Assembly (NCBI GenBank): GCA_004151065.3
Contig: NWUY0300021602.1
Location: 4,286-21,302, forward strand
Direction: 5' to 3'
Source: Larix sibirica
Taxonomy: Eukaryota > Streptophyta > Pinopsida > Pinales > Pinaceae
Length of the DNA stretch: 17,017 bases
Every line of letters starts with the position of its first letter. Within the stretch, counting starts at the first letter, position 1. The notes under the pieces are model-generated. The model was given only the letters and a program-made list of their open reading frames with translations. It was not told where the DNA came from and searched no databases. Shown here piece by piece: positions 1 to 10,240 of the stretch. A program made the translations under genes and the position numbers.

Positions 1-2580
1 TTTGTATGGCATTTGGTTCTAAAAGTTTAGTTGGGGATCAATGTATCGACTCCTATATGATTCAATATAGACATGGGGTTTTAAAAAAAATTATATATGT
101 ATATTGTAGTTTTGTCTTAGAAGAGTTAAACAATTGAGGTGGGATAAAACTACAATGCTTGCAAGGGTTAGGGATTTAAGGATCACGTAGAATTCAAACT
201 CATGTTTTGGTAGCTATATATATAAAACAAGACATTGGTTGTAAACACAATGCTAGATTTCTTAAACAACTAGAAATGATAAATTTTGGCATGCATGATA
301 TAATTGTTGACATTGCTTATTGTAAAATATAGTTTAGGATCCCAATGCCATTGTAGAGTCCAATCCTAATTTATGTTTAAATTAGTTCTATTGTTATTGG
401 AAATAAATGAAGCCATGGCAGATGGACTTGTGGCTCAATGAACACATGATTGATTACCTTTTTTCCACTACAAACTTGGATCTCTTAATCTCCTATTACA
501 ACACCATCTTTTGCTCCACAACCTTGGAGAACTTGACTCTATAGGAGAGATGTGTAATGGCCACATCCTTAAGGATTTTGTTGAAGTCTTTGGCCCTGCT
601 AATGAGCTTATCTATCACCGGGGCCAACACATGGGGTGGCTCCATCGGATGTCGGTCCACATTGAAGTGCACCACCACTACCTTTACTACTACACCAATG
701 CCATGTTCTTAGAAATTGTGGAGATATCCTTGACATGATATAGTTGTGGCAGATTTATAGAAAAGCGACGTTTTATGTAATGCTCTACTGTTTCAATTTA
801 CAAGTGTTGTTTTGTCTAAGATTCATGCATCAATTTCATGCAAAAATTTTGGGCAATGTGGGAGGCCTATGCTATTGATGATCGAGGACTCCATTGATGG
901 AAAAGGTTGCAGTGAACCATGCCCACTTTCCATTCCTAACATTGCTACAAGCCTACAACTAAGAGAACATCCACATAAGGCATATTGAGTCCTGCCCTCA
1001 TGAAATGGCCACTAGGATTCTCTCCCCGACCTACTATTGGTGCATGTCTATTCAATTCAAGCTAATCTCTTCACCATGATTTGAAAGATATCATGGTCTC
1101 TTCTAGTTGTTTTTGTTGGAGAATTTGATTTGTGTTCACGAGAAAATAATTCAGTATGTGTTATGGAGAAAGACCTCGTGTTGTTGAAATATTATTAATA
1201 AGAAATTAGTCCTTCTTACCAATGCTCCATCATATATTGGTTATGTAGTAATACTCTATAGAGATGATACCAAAAGTAGTGTTACGATAAGTTAGGTTTT
1301 CAAAAGCATTTTTAGGATTTTTGGGATTTAAGAGAGTTCAAAATGAAGTCATGTTCAATATTTGCAGTTATGACTGTGACAATATGTTTAAATTCCTTCT
1401 TTTCTCTTCAACCCTTAGACATAACCTTCTAACATCACAAAAGGGCACTTATTTTCACCGACTCTTCACGTCGGAATGATGGGCTCAAGAAAGCTTTTTT
1501 GAAAGGGGTATTGATCTTGGCGAAGTGCAGAGATGAAGAGATGAAGCCAAGCACACGTTTGGCTATGAACATAGACTACCATCTTGTTGTCTATCTTAGA
1601 GGTACTCCACAAACCTCTCATTTGTTCTAAGTTTCATTTGCTAAATCTTACACCTTTAAGAAGTTGAAAACCACACATAGTTAAGAAGAAGTTATACTTT
1701 AATCACTTTACCAACTCTAGTTTGTGTTGAAGCTATTGTCCATACTCATTTTATGCTAAGAGTGTCGACTCCAAATTTCTTTAGTTTCTTACTCGGTGAT
1801 AACTATCAATAGAATGACTTGTAAGTTGAGCAAAAATGCTGAGGCTATCCTATGAAATACAACCATGAAGTGGAGAATGGACGTGACTATCATTATATAC
1901 AAAGCATGAGGCATCATCTAGAAAATGTTTAAAGCATATAAGAGGTAAACGAACATAATGTAGTCTCCACTATTTTCACCAACCAAATATATAGTCCAAA
2001 TCACTTTGCCCCTACGAGTTCAAACATTAAACATGGTTAGTTCATGGTGGTAATTATCTATAGAATGGGGAAATTATGAACTAGAAAACTTGCTTATCTA
2101 TTTGGATAAACTTCGTCACACCTGCCTTTAATCTTCCTTGTTTAATAGATCCGCTAGCTACCCAACATGATCTCAATAGTTTTAGCGTTCAAAAACCCAT
2201 CCAAAAAGCCCTTCATTATGATGCTCTATCTCGTATTCAATTATGGATGAAAATGGGAGGATCTTTGCCCATGCCTATGTGGATATGGATGTGAATGGAT
2301 GGAGAGAACATTCCAAGCTCACATTATTTGTAGTATGTAATTATATTTTACTTGTTATTTTATTTGTTTTAGCAGTCCTCATAAAATATCTCTAACTTTA
2401 CTTATGGCATGGATAATAACACGTTAGAGTGATACATAGGAGAAGACTATTATATATTGACCCTTTGTAAAATCAATGTCTTGGTTGTAGATAAGAAGGG
2501 GGAGTTGAATTTAGTGAAGCAAATAACAAGAATCAAGCTTACAGCAAACTTATCTCTAGCCTTGACTTGTCACAAGAATG
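1..2580. other. Upstream non-coding DNA, no gene seen
   Basis: This AT-rich stretch carries many stops in all frames. The longest open frames (about 60-75 codons at 496-738, overlapping on both strands) resemble no family I know and have no splice or codon pattern suggesting exons. A purine tract at about 2496-2502 (AGGGGGAG-like) recalls the polypurine tract of LTR retrotransposons, but I find no matching long terminal repeats or primer-binding site. Decayed transposon DNA is possible but not shown. Confidence 0.55.
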
Positions 2581-2589
2581 TAGGAGCCC

Positions 2590-2884
2590 AGTGTTTATAA
2601 AAAACCCTAATCGACACCACCGAGATATCAACGGTCTAGAACACGCCAAGTATATCGACGGTCTAGGCATCATCGCCTCGTTAATCAAAGCACCGATTGA
2701 TATAAGTCTACTCTTCTCCGTTTGGTTCTCCCATTTTGTCTAGACAGTGGAGGTCCGTGAATAAATCTGTTAAGGCGTGTTCTGATTCCTTTATTTTGGT
2801 TGCTGCGACGACGTTTACGCATTCTGCTTGCTTTCCCTCCCCGAGAATCGAACACCGGACCCGCTCGAATTCGTTGGGTACAAA
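2590..2884 (+). promoter_or_regulatory. RPS27: Probable RPS27 promoter and 5' leader
   Basis: A TATA-like TATAAAA begins at 2596 and runs directly into the telobox AAACCCTAA at 2602-2610. Teloboxes near the transcription start are a known hallmark of plant ribosomal-protein and other translation-machinery genes. Downstream come pyrimidine-rich patches (about 2707-2720 and 2829-2841) and a stretch richer in C and CpG than its surroundings, leading to the ATG at 2885. Transcription starting about 30 bases after the TATA would give a leader of roughly 255 bases, long for a ribosomal-protein mRNA. A start nearer the pyrimidine patches is equally possible. The link to the eS27 exons 8.4 kb away is inferred. 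Confidence 0.55.
2625..2666 (+). repeat. Two 15-bp direct repeats in the leader/promoter
   Basis: ATATC(A/G)ACGGTCTAG occurs at 2625-2639 and again at 2652-2666, 27 bp apart with one difference. It sits just downstream of the TATA/telobox block. It could be a paired protein-binding site or a small chance duplication. I do not recognise the motif. Confidence 0.5.
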
Positions 2885-2887
2885 ATG
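2885..2887 (+). CDS. RPS27: Proposed RPS27 exon 1 coding part (start codon only)
   Basis: The ATG at 2885-2887 sits in a good plant context (ACAAAATG) and is followed immediately by GTATGT, a near-ideal 5' splice site. In plant eS27 genes the first coding exon commonly ends right after the start codon, and exon 2 at 11285 begins exactly with codon 2 (GTG, Val), so phase 0 fits. The TATA/telobox block upstream supports it. Of the ATG|GT sites I noticed between here and exon 2, this has the best splice consensus and the only promoter-like context. The intron it implies is 8397 bp, which is long for an angiosperm but ordinary for conifers. Only a transcript can confirm it. Confidence 0.55.
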
Positions 2888-3097
2888 GTATGTTTTTGAT
2901 CCGATATTTTATCTGTTCCTCCCTAAAAAAACGTGACTTCTCATACTGTGTATAATCCAGAGTTTAATTTATAAGCATAAATGATTTCAGTAACTACTGT
3001 GGGTGCCGTTGTGGGGTGTGATATTTATGTTTTGTGCCGTTTTATGGATTGTTATTATCATCATAACGTTAATGAAATGATCTTCGGGCTTTAAGAT

Positions 3098-3408
3098 TCT
3101 AGGGTTTGAAAAAAGGGTTTAGGGTTTTGTGCCGCAAAGAATGAGATTCGGAAAATACGAGATGGGTTTAGGGTTTGCGGGTGCAGGGACTGGTAGGAAG
3201 TAGTAAAACGTCCAAGGTGGTACTAGGGTTTAGGGTTTTGACAGTCTGTGAGGGAAATATTTAAAAAATATCGAATTTTATTATATAGTACTAATTTTAT
3301 TTCCTCTCTGGATATCAGACATTGGTTTCTTAGCCCAGCCAATAACTACCGAGCAGGGACTGGTAGGAAGTGGTAAAACGTCGAAGGTGATACTAGGGTT
3401 TAGGGTTT
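3098..3408 (+). promoter_or_regulatory. Cluster of telobox motifs (TAGGGTTT)
   Basis: TAGGGTTT or closely related motifs occur at 3100-3107, 3115-3129, 3164-3177, 3222-3238 and 3392-3408, several as doubled GGGTTTAGGGTTT. This is the plant telomere unit, and in promoters it is the telobox bound by TRB/PURα-type proteins. The block starts about 200 bp after the proposed start codon, so it would be an intronic regulatory cluster (intron-mediated enhancement) or a trace of telomere repeat captured at a break. The last two sites are copies made by the 170-bp tandem duplication. Confidence 0.5.
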
Positions 3409-3527
3409 TGATAATCTGTGAGGGAAATATTTAAAAAAATCGAATTTTATTATATAGTACTAATTCTATTTTCTCTCTGGATATCAGACATGGGTTTCTT
3501 AGCCCAGCCAATAACTACCGAGCAGGG
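3183..3527 (+). repeat. Tandem duplication, two units of about 170 bp
   Basis: Unit 1 is 3183-3352 and unit 2 is 3353-3521, with the first bases of a further unit (GCAGGG) at 3522-3527. The units start with GCAGGGACTGG, contain a doubled telobox, an AT-rich middle and AGCCCAGCCAATAACTACCG near the end. Differences are a few substitutions and a single-base gap, so the duplication is fairly recent. Confidence 0.9.
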
Positions 3528-4454
3528 TAATGTTAACAGTAATATATACTGGGAGACATGCCTTCATATCTGAGTATTAGTGTATACGCCAGTATAAATG
3601 AGTATTAATGGTTACCAGCTCAGTGGTTATTGTTTGAGAAGTTTGGCCTTCTCAAGGGCTGTTTTTGTGGAAACAGATCTTCTAACTTCTTTAGCTTGCA
3701 AGAGGGTTGAAGAGCTGTAGTTGATGACGTAGAAATTATGGAATACGATGTTTATAATGTGTCATTGTATTTATGTAGCCACGAATTTTCCTTGTATATA
3801 TGTAGCCATGAATCTAGTTTAGTTTGATAGTTATTAGGCGCCCGCATTTTCACATAATGTACAGCATGTTTTGGCAGGTTTACACCAGCTTATACTTTTC
3901 AACTATATGCTGGTATATCGTCATAGTTTTTACAGTCTATCTATCTATCTACATTTCTGTCTATGACCTTTTAACCGTAGGACATAATCCTTTCATACAT
4001 AAAAAAACCAAATGGATTCTTCTTCCCAGTTGTCAATATTTCATCCTTTTTTACGTTTCCAGCAGTATGAATTGTCCACTGTACTACTGGCCACAAGAAG
4101 AAATTTAGTTTCTGAGTGGAGTGGGGTTAGAGATTTCCTTCCACAATACTTTTTTTTTTATATTGTTATGGGTCACGTTTCTTTAATTAATATGTGAGAC
4201 CAAATAATTGCCCATTTTATGTTTTCTTCTGAGACGGGCCATCTTCTCATGGGCTGCTTTTTAGTTTCCATTTTCTCTTTGAATAGATGAAAATTGGTCC
4301 ATTTTCTAGGGAATGAGCTCCAACTTCTACTTATCATCGTTACAGAACATTACTATTCTTTGCTTAGATGTCACATCTGAGAGTTTTCTATTCCATCCAA
4401 ATCGCCCAGTACATGCACCTGGTATCATTTGCTTTTTATAGTACTATAACGTGG
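3528..4454. other. Anonymous intronic DNA with a small TCTA microsatellite
   Basis: I see no gene here. A short (TCTA)4 microsatellite lies at 3936-3951. Two overlapping open frames at 3824-4197 are rich in Tyr, Ile, Phe and Ser, as expected from AT-rich random DNA, and match no family I know. At 3614-3655 there is a CAGCTCAGTGGTTA string and a GAGAAG/CTTCTC hairpin that recall a tRNA-like head, but no B box follows. Confidence 0.5.
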
Positions 4455-4530
4455 AGCATGCCCACTGGGTTTTGAACCTGGATCACTGTCGCCTTAAGTG
4501 CTCTAACCTACCTCCGGACAAAGCTTTCAG
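4455..4530 (-). mobile_element. tRNA-derived SINE fragment or decayed tRNA-like sequence
   Basis: Read on the minus strand, this has a box-A-like stretch (TAGGTTAGAGCACTTAAG, reverse complement of 4493-4510) followed by a box-B-like GGTTCAAAACC (reverse complement of 4468-4478). Order and spacing resemble an internal RNA polymerase III promoter. The box B differs from GGTTCGAANCC mainly by a CpG-type change. I cannot fold a clean acceptor stem or an acceptable anticodon arm, so a functional tRNA is unlikely. A SINE head or tRNA pseudogene is the best reading. No poly(A) tail or target duplication was identified. Confidence 0.4.
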
Positions 4531-7500
4531 TCTATGTGCTGCCTGCTTCTTAGTCTTTACGAGTGTGAAGCACACAAAATGTATGAAGAAGCAAAGGTTT
4601 GGATCCAATCAAACTATAAATTTAGGATGACATTAAACTATGCCACAGCAAACACAATCATATTTTAATGACTAGGACATTCTCAAAGGTGGGTTTTTGA
4701 TATGATTAGTGAGAGGCTGAAATGCTAGAATGCGAGATTCATATAGACTTCAATGCATTTTTGGTCACCATCTGTGCAAATGCAGAGTGAATTTGCCATA
4801 AAATCGTCACACACACACATACACACTCTCTAAATGTTAAAGTCTTTATGTATGATGTTAATTAATTCGTTACACATATATTTCTAAATGTCAATTCTTT
4901 ATAGATAACATTAATTCTTTATATCATAACATTAATTGCAAGGGAATATAAGTATTTCTAATAAGCTCTAATCCAACTAAATGATGATTTAATAATATTT
5001 TGGTGGCCGAGAAATAATTTTAGTGCCTAAGATTATTATTGGGCATATGAGGTCATGACTCAATAAATTAATGAGCTCTTTCCCATATAATAAGGGAATA
5101 CTAAAGTTGGAAATGTGCAAAGCTACAATACCCTTATATGGTTGTCGAAGAATGCAAAATTTTATTTCAAGATCCCTAATGGAGTATTATTAAGAGGTAA
5201 TGATTACAACTTGAATATGTAAATTCCAACCAACTCTAATATATGAATTTCAATTGATTGTTGGGTGTGGCAAACTCTTACATTACTTCTTTACATGGTG
5301 TGGTGTGTTTTGCCTATTTCTAGCCTATCATTGATGTTCTTGTCACTATTGGGATGTAACTTGTTTCACACAAAAATCCCAATTGCCTTGGCCTACGAGC
5401 ATTGTTACCTGCATTGCGAGGATCATTTGAACAAAGGATCGAGGTGGAATGTTCACACCATTTCTTGTCTTTGCTAAGGTTTTACTGCATTGTTGGTCAG
5501 TGGGTGTTGCAAACTCCTAGGTTACATCAATGTGTGGTTTGGAAGGACGAGGGCCACTTGTTAACTCTCTGTTTTGGTTGTTTCAATATGCCAACCAGTT
5601 TTAAAAACCGGTCAACTCATAATTGGAACCAGCTGAGTTGACCAGCTTAACCCTCATCAATTAGAATTGGTACAAAACTTGGCATGGAGACCTTTGGTGC
5701 CAAATTGGCTGTGTTAGACCTTGTATCGGTTGGTTGGGCACCAAACTGACCCCAATTGGTTGGTTCTGCATTAACTTGGTTGAGTTAATCCAATAATGCC
5801 TAGGGTGCTCGTGTGATTCTTCAATCAGCGCTACTAGTTTTTTAATGTTGATTTTTGTTGTTGTTGAAATTGTGTATTTTTTGTGAGTGCTAAATCTTCA
5901 TTTCTTTTGTAGTGATCTATCATTTTTGGTCTTTTAATTAGTGTATTCATTTTGAGTTGGTCTTGTAATTTTTCTACAATATCAAACAACTCAGGCTTGA
6001 TTTGTTGAAGCTCAGTGATTTGATTGGGTATCTCTTGATATTGTGGAGGAGTTATTCTTTGGGTTCTGTTCTTGGTTAGATGTGTATCAGATGGAGTAGA
6101 GATCTTGAATAGATTCCCAGTTCACCCTATTAGAGTATTCGAGAAAAATAACAAAAATTAGAAGAGAAAAATAACAAAGAACGTGTGCAGAAAGAGGTCT
6201 TGATTGAAGAAGAAAAGGACGTTGGTCGGTGGAGAAGTTGAGAAGTTTGTTATAGCAGAAAAATATTGATAAGACGTAGGGAGGGTCTTGAGACGGTAGA
6301 AAATTGGGTTTTGAGTGGAGGGAAAACAATCAAGCAAGATAACTTGTGAGAGCACACAAGAGCCAATGAGTAAAAGGGGAGGTATTGCGAGCAAACAAGA
6401 GTGCTTGCGATAGATCTGAGGTCTTCTTAGATGATGAGAGTGCAAAGATTTGCGAGCGAAAAGGCAGGATGGGAAAGTTTTGATTGGCTCCTTTGTTGTG
6501 GCTTACTGATTAGTAGTTATGTCTAAATTTCTTTTTTCAACCTCTTTTAACTCATTAAATTGCTCCATATCAATTTGTCTACTTATTGATTATCTATTGA
6601 AATCCAGAAATGTGAATAGCTTGTCTATTTTCTTGATTAATTATTATTATGACATCAAGCACCTTGTATATTTATTTGGACTGCCCATTTCATTATGGAT
6701 AAAATGCAGTTAAGAAATGGTTTGTCAGTTCGAAACTCTTATATTGGTGGGATAATTTTAGGTTTTTGGCCGTAGTCCACTGAGAGGAAAATAACTTTGT
6801 CCAGCAATTTTGTTTACCATTATAAGGTCCGTACACATCATGCAGAGTTATAGCTATAAGCCGATACTCTTGCAAAGTACCTCTGTGCACATGCCTGAAT
6901 ACACAACAAAATAATTGTTCAATAATATATTTGAGCTCCTGCCAGTAATAGTACTTCTAAAAACCACTCTGCATCCAGCAGCAAAATCGCAACCCATACA
7001 CTTTTTAAATCCCTAATCAATGGATATCCCCTCTACCCATTGATTCCTGGATAAATATTGCTGTAGGTTTGTTTTGATCTATCCTCTTTTTGAGGGCCAA
7101 TTTTTTAGCCCGCCCCCCCAAGCCTTTGATATCGAGGGATTAAATCTGCATGGGTAGCCCCAGAGTGGGTTTTCTCCCACTTGAATGAATAGCGCTTAGT
7201 GAGGACAGCTAGCTATTTACCATTCTCTTATCAGCACTGGACGAATCAACCTACCTTACCCTTCCTCTAGGAATACCCAACACATAGAACCATCACCGTG
7301 TAGCCCCTTCTTTTACACCTTAGTTTTTGTTGTTATCTTTTATATACGTAATTTCTGGAATCACATTTGCTTACAGATCTTCTCGGTACCCCCATATAAG
7401 CTCTAAGAACCCTTGAGATTAGCCTTTGTTTCGTGTACTTCTTTTGTCCCTCTTTCTGTTGCATGTTTTAGAATAGATTTTTCTGTACATCCAATTCAGA

Positions 7501-7740
7501 AGCTCCTGCAGCCAAAGTATCTTGTAAGGAAGTGGAAGGCCTTAAATGGGAGTGTACTCCCTTGTTTCCTAGGAGAAGAGGGCCCTAGGGTTGACCCAAC
7601 CACAGAAATAAGTTCCCCTGCCCTCCAGGGAGTCTGAGTCCAGATAAAGATTCTCTGAATTATCCTATGTTACCGGATCCGCCACCCCAGTGTAGGATCT
7701 GCGGATCTGAGACGTATCCAGATCTGGTTGCATGAAATGG
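4531..7740. other. Anonymous intronic DNA, no gene recognised
   Basis: A CA-rich microsatellite lies at 4808-4826. Around 5595-5790 there are scattered CCGGTTT, GGTTGG and AACTGG words suggesting degenerate low-order repetition. 6120-6470 is a strongly purine-rich strand. A minus-strand open frame at 6693-6890 (65 codons) and a plus-strand one at 7413-7637 (74 codons) match nothing I know. No reverse transcriptase, integrase or gag motif is visible. Confidence 0.5.
6120..6470 (+). other. Purine-rich strand-asymmetric tract
   Basis: For about 350 bases the plus strand is dominated by A and G, with runs such as GAAGAAGAAAAGGACG and AAGAGAAAAATAAC. The minus strand therefore yields Ser/Phe/Leu-rich open frames (6087-6445) that are a by-product of composition. 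Similar tracts occur in transposon leaders and plant 5' leaders. Nothing here identifies which. Confidence 0.4.
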
Positions 7741-8413
7741 GGATCCTTCGAAAAATCAAACAATTCCTGAAATTTTTGAATGGATCCTGAAACTTCCAGT
7801 GCTTCTATGACCCATTGATCCCCCCCCAAAAAACATGTTTTTTAATGAAAAACTTAAAAAACCCTAAACAACTAATGGCTAAAAGTGTAAAACCATTCTT
7901 GCTCAAGGTATGATCTATTGTTATGTCAAGATCTGCTCTTGAACTCTGATATATCAATATCAAGTTCTGCTCAATGTTTTTAATCATGAAATAGAATTAA
8001 AAGGAACTAGCTTCCTTTCAGTATTTTAAGGGCATTCTTACCAGATCAAAAGATAAAGCCAATCTAGCCTTTTGGCTAACGGAAGGAAAATTGGCCCATA
8101 GCCCAACAATGGTGACTAAAGCTAGTCTTTCAATTTAGCCTTGCAGACCCTGCCCAGAAATTTCCCAACAAAAGAATTTCTTGCCAGAAGCCTATTCTAA
8201 TCTACAGGAATGTTGTCGCCTAAAAACAAGGGAAATACTTCCCCCTTCTTGGTTTGATCACCTTTGCCTCTTCTTCCTCCTGGTCTCCCCAATTGGTGAT
8301 TTCTCACGATCCCTTTGGTGGAAAGGCTTGGTCCCAATCATAAAAGATATATCTGTTCAGGTCTGGGAGTGAAAGGAGGGGGGACACTTCTCCCCGAGCA
8401 CTTTAGGAACAAT

Positions 8414-8500
8414 AAAACCTAAGGCAAAAGCTAAGCACTGAGCTGCGGCTGTGGCATTTAATGCTCTGCAGCTCAATGCTTAGCTTTCGCCAAAACCTAA
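8414..8500 (+). mobile_element. 69-bp MITE-like hairpin with 9-bp target duplication, copy 1
   Basis: The 24-bp arms at 8423-8446 and 8468-8491 (starting GGC(A/G)AAAGCTAAGCA) are inverted repeats with two mismatches, around a 21-bp loop at 8447-8467. The element is flanked on both sides by AAAACCTAA (8414-8422 and 8492-8500). A 9-bp target duplication is the mark of Mutator-like (MULE) transposition, which suggests a very small internally deleted MULE-type MITE. The orientation of the loop is opposite to that in the copy at 9834-9902. Confidence 0.7.
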
Positions 8501-8665
8501 ACCAGCCTCTTTTCTCTTCGACACAAAATATGGACCGGTAAAGTCTGGTTTCAGATTAGGTACTCTCCTCGTTGCAAATTAGGTACTCTTATCCGCAATC
8601 GAAGTGTAAAAAGGGCTTCAATGCTAGCACTGTCACCCCTGAATGCGTCCACAGACGGCAAGGAT

Positions 8666-8829
8666 GGTGTACTTGCTAACTGACTCCAATTATGGGCTGG
8701 AGGTAACTGCCCCGAGGATAAATCAATCTTGTCAGGTCGACCCTCCTGGTGTTCTTGCTAACCTCCTGCAATTATTGGCTGGAGGTACCTTCCCCGAGGA
8801 CACCTGTCTGGTCAGGTCGACCCTCTACC
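8666..8829 (+). repeat. 82-bp diverged tandem pair
   Basis: Two units start at 8666 and 8748 and share GGTGT(A/T)CTTGCTAAC, GGCTGGAGGTA, CCCCGAGGA and GTCAGGTCGACCCTC in the same order. Several substitutions show it is older than the 1.35-kb duplication. The same pair recurs at 10077-10240 in copy 2. Confidence 0.85.
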
Positions 8830-9093
8830 TCCAAAGTTTTGGATAGAGAACAATCTTCGGAAGACACAACCCCCAAGGGCCTGCGCATGAAGCACCTGGC
8901 GGGAAAACCATATGAGGATGGGACAAAAATGCGTGTTTCTGACAAGGAATCATCAGGGTAGCCACCTAGCTGGAGCTTAGAATCCATCGTGTCCCCCCTC
9001 CTTTCTTTTCGAGACCTGAACAAATTTATCTTTTATATTTGTGACCAAGCCTTTCCACCAAAGAATGGTCAACCGAAAAAAAATCAAGCCAAA

Positions 9094-9151
9094 NGATCCT
9101 TCATGGAAACGTATCCCCTGTAGAAGGAAACATATCTTGGTCCTATGAAAA
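9094..9151 (+). other. Unresolved base and 57-bp unique joint between the two copies
   Basis: Position 9094 is N, the only ambiguous base in the window. It sits exactly where copy 1 stops matching copy 2, and is followed by GATCCTTCATGG and then DNA seen only once, up to the GGATCCTTCG that opens copy 2 at 9152. GGATCCTTC-like strings at both 9095 and 9152 suggest a small repeated joint. The N warns that the duplication may partly reflect assembly or clone joining. Confidence 0.8.
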
Positions 9152-9824
9152 GGATCCTTCGAAAAATCAAACAATTCCTGAAATTTTTGAATGGATCCTG
9201 AAACTTCCAGTGCTTCTATGACCCATTGACCCCTGCCCAAAAAACATGTATTTTAATGAAAAACTTAAAAAACCCTAAACAACTAATGGCTAAAAATGTA
9301 AACCCATTCTTGCTCAAGGTATGATCTATTGTTATGTCAAGATCTGCTCTTGAACTCTAATATATCAATATCAAGTTTTGCTCAATGTTTTTAATCATGA
9401 AATAGAATTAAAAGGAACTAGCTTCCTTTCAGTATTTTAAGGGCATTCTTACCAGATCAAAAGATAAAGCCAATCTAGCCTTTTGGCTAACGGAAGGAAA
9501 ATTGGCCCATAGCCCAACAATGGTGACTAAAGCTAGTCTTTCAATTTAGCCTTGCAGACCCTGCCCAGAAATTTCCCAACAAAAGAATTTCTTGCCAGAA
9601 GCCTATTCTAATCTACAGGAATGTTGTCGCCTAAAAACAAGGGAAATACTTCCCCCTTCTTGGTTTGATCACCTTTGCCTCTTCTTCCTCCTGGTCTCCC
9701 CAATTGGTGATTTCTCACGATCCCTTTGGTGGAAAGGCTTGGTCCCAATCATAAAAGATATATCTGTTCAGGTCTGGGAGTGAAAGGAGGGGGGACACTT
9801 CTCCCCGAGCACTTTAGGAACAAT

Positions 9825-9911
9825 AAAACCTAAGGCGAAAGCTAAGCATTGAGCTGCAGAGCATTAAATGCCACACTCGCAGCTCAATGCTTAGCTTTCG
9901 CCAAAACCTAA
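9825..9911 (-). mobile_element. 69-bp MITE-like hairpin with 9-bp target duplication, copy 2 (inverted)
   Basis: The 24-bp arms at 9834-9857 and 9879-9902 are perfect inverted repeats. The 21-bp loop at 9858-9878 matches the reverse complement of the loop in copy 1 at 19 of 21 positions and does not match it directly. The flanking AAAACCTAA (9825-9833 and 9903-9911) is unchanged. The element has therefore flipped within the same site, or one copy was rebuilt from its opposite strand. Confidence 0.7.
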
Positions 9912-10076
9912 ACCAGCCTCTTTTCTCTTCGACACAAAATATGGACCGGTAAAGTCTGGTTTCAGATTAGGTACTCTCCTCGTTGCAAATTAGGTACTCT
10001 TATCCGCAATCGAAGTGTAAAAAGGGCTTCAATGCTAGCACTGTCACCCCTGAATGCGTCCACAGACGGCAAGGAT

Positions 10077-10240
10077 GGTGTACTTGCTAACTGACTCCAA
10101 TTATGGGCTGGAGGTAACTGCCCCGAGGATAAATCAATCTTGTCAGGTCGACCCTCCTGGTGTTCTTGCTAACCTCCTGCAATTATTGGCTGGAGGTACC
10201 TTCCCCGAGGACACCTGTCTGGTCAGGTCGACCCTCTACC
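10077..10240 (+). repeat. 82-bp diverged tandem pair, copy 2
   Basis: Units start at 10077 and 10159 and are identical to the pair at 8666-8829. They were duplicated together with the 1.35-kb segment. Confidence 0.85.

Larger units (their letters stand above)
8313..9063. mobile_element. 751-bp fold-back (inverted-repeat) element, copy 1
   Basis: The 75-bp arm at 8313-8387 (CTTTGGTGGAAAGG...GGGGGGACAC) is the reverse complement of 8989-9063, with about 66 of 75 positions matching and no gaps. Such long inverted arms around a non-coding centre are typical of fold-back or non-autonomous DNA transposons. I see no clear target-site duplication and no transposase, so a local inverted duplication is the alternative. 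The small MITE-like hairpin and the 82-bp tandem pair lie inside it. Confidence 0.6.
7741..9093 (+). repeat. 1.35-kb direct duplication, copy 1
   Basis: This segment, from GGATCCTTCG at 7741 to ATCAAGCCAAA at 9093, recurs at an offset of 1411 bp. By eye the copies differ at about eight bases between 7816 and 7970. From there they are identical as far as I can read, except inside the small hairpin at 8423-8491. Open frames inside (for example 8181-8372 and 8643-8846) are short, overlap one another, and look non-coding. It ends at an unresolved base (N, 9094) followed by 57 bp found only once. Confidence 0.95.

Noticed and set aside
496-738. Overlapping open frames on both strands
   Set aside because: Neither has a recognisable domain; they lie in AT-rich DNA and overlap as mirror shadows.
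2490-2520. Possible LTR-retrotransposon polypurine tract
   Set aside because: No long terminal repeat pair, primer-binding site or polymerase motif was found nearby.
3609-3620. Alternative exon 1 at ATG|GTTACC
   Set aside because: The donor site is much weaker than GTATGT at 2888 and no promoter-like block precedes it closely.
3614-3655. tRNA-like string CAGCTCAGTGGTTA with a hairpin
   Set aside because: No box B or T arm follows, so a tRNA or SINE call is not supported.
6693-6890. 65-codon minus-strand open frame
   Set aside because: I could not match it to any family, and no flanking splice signals or neighbouring exons are visible.
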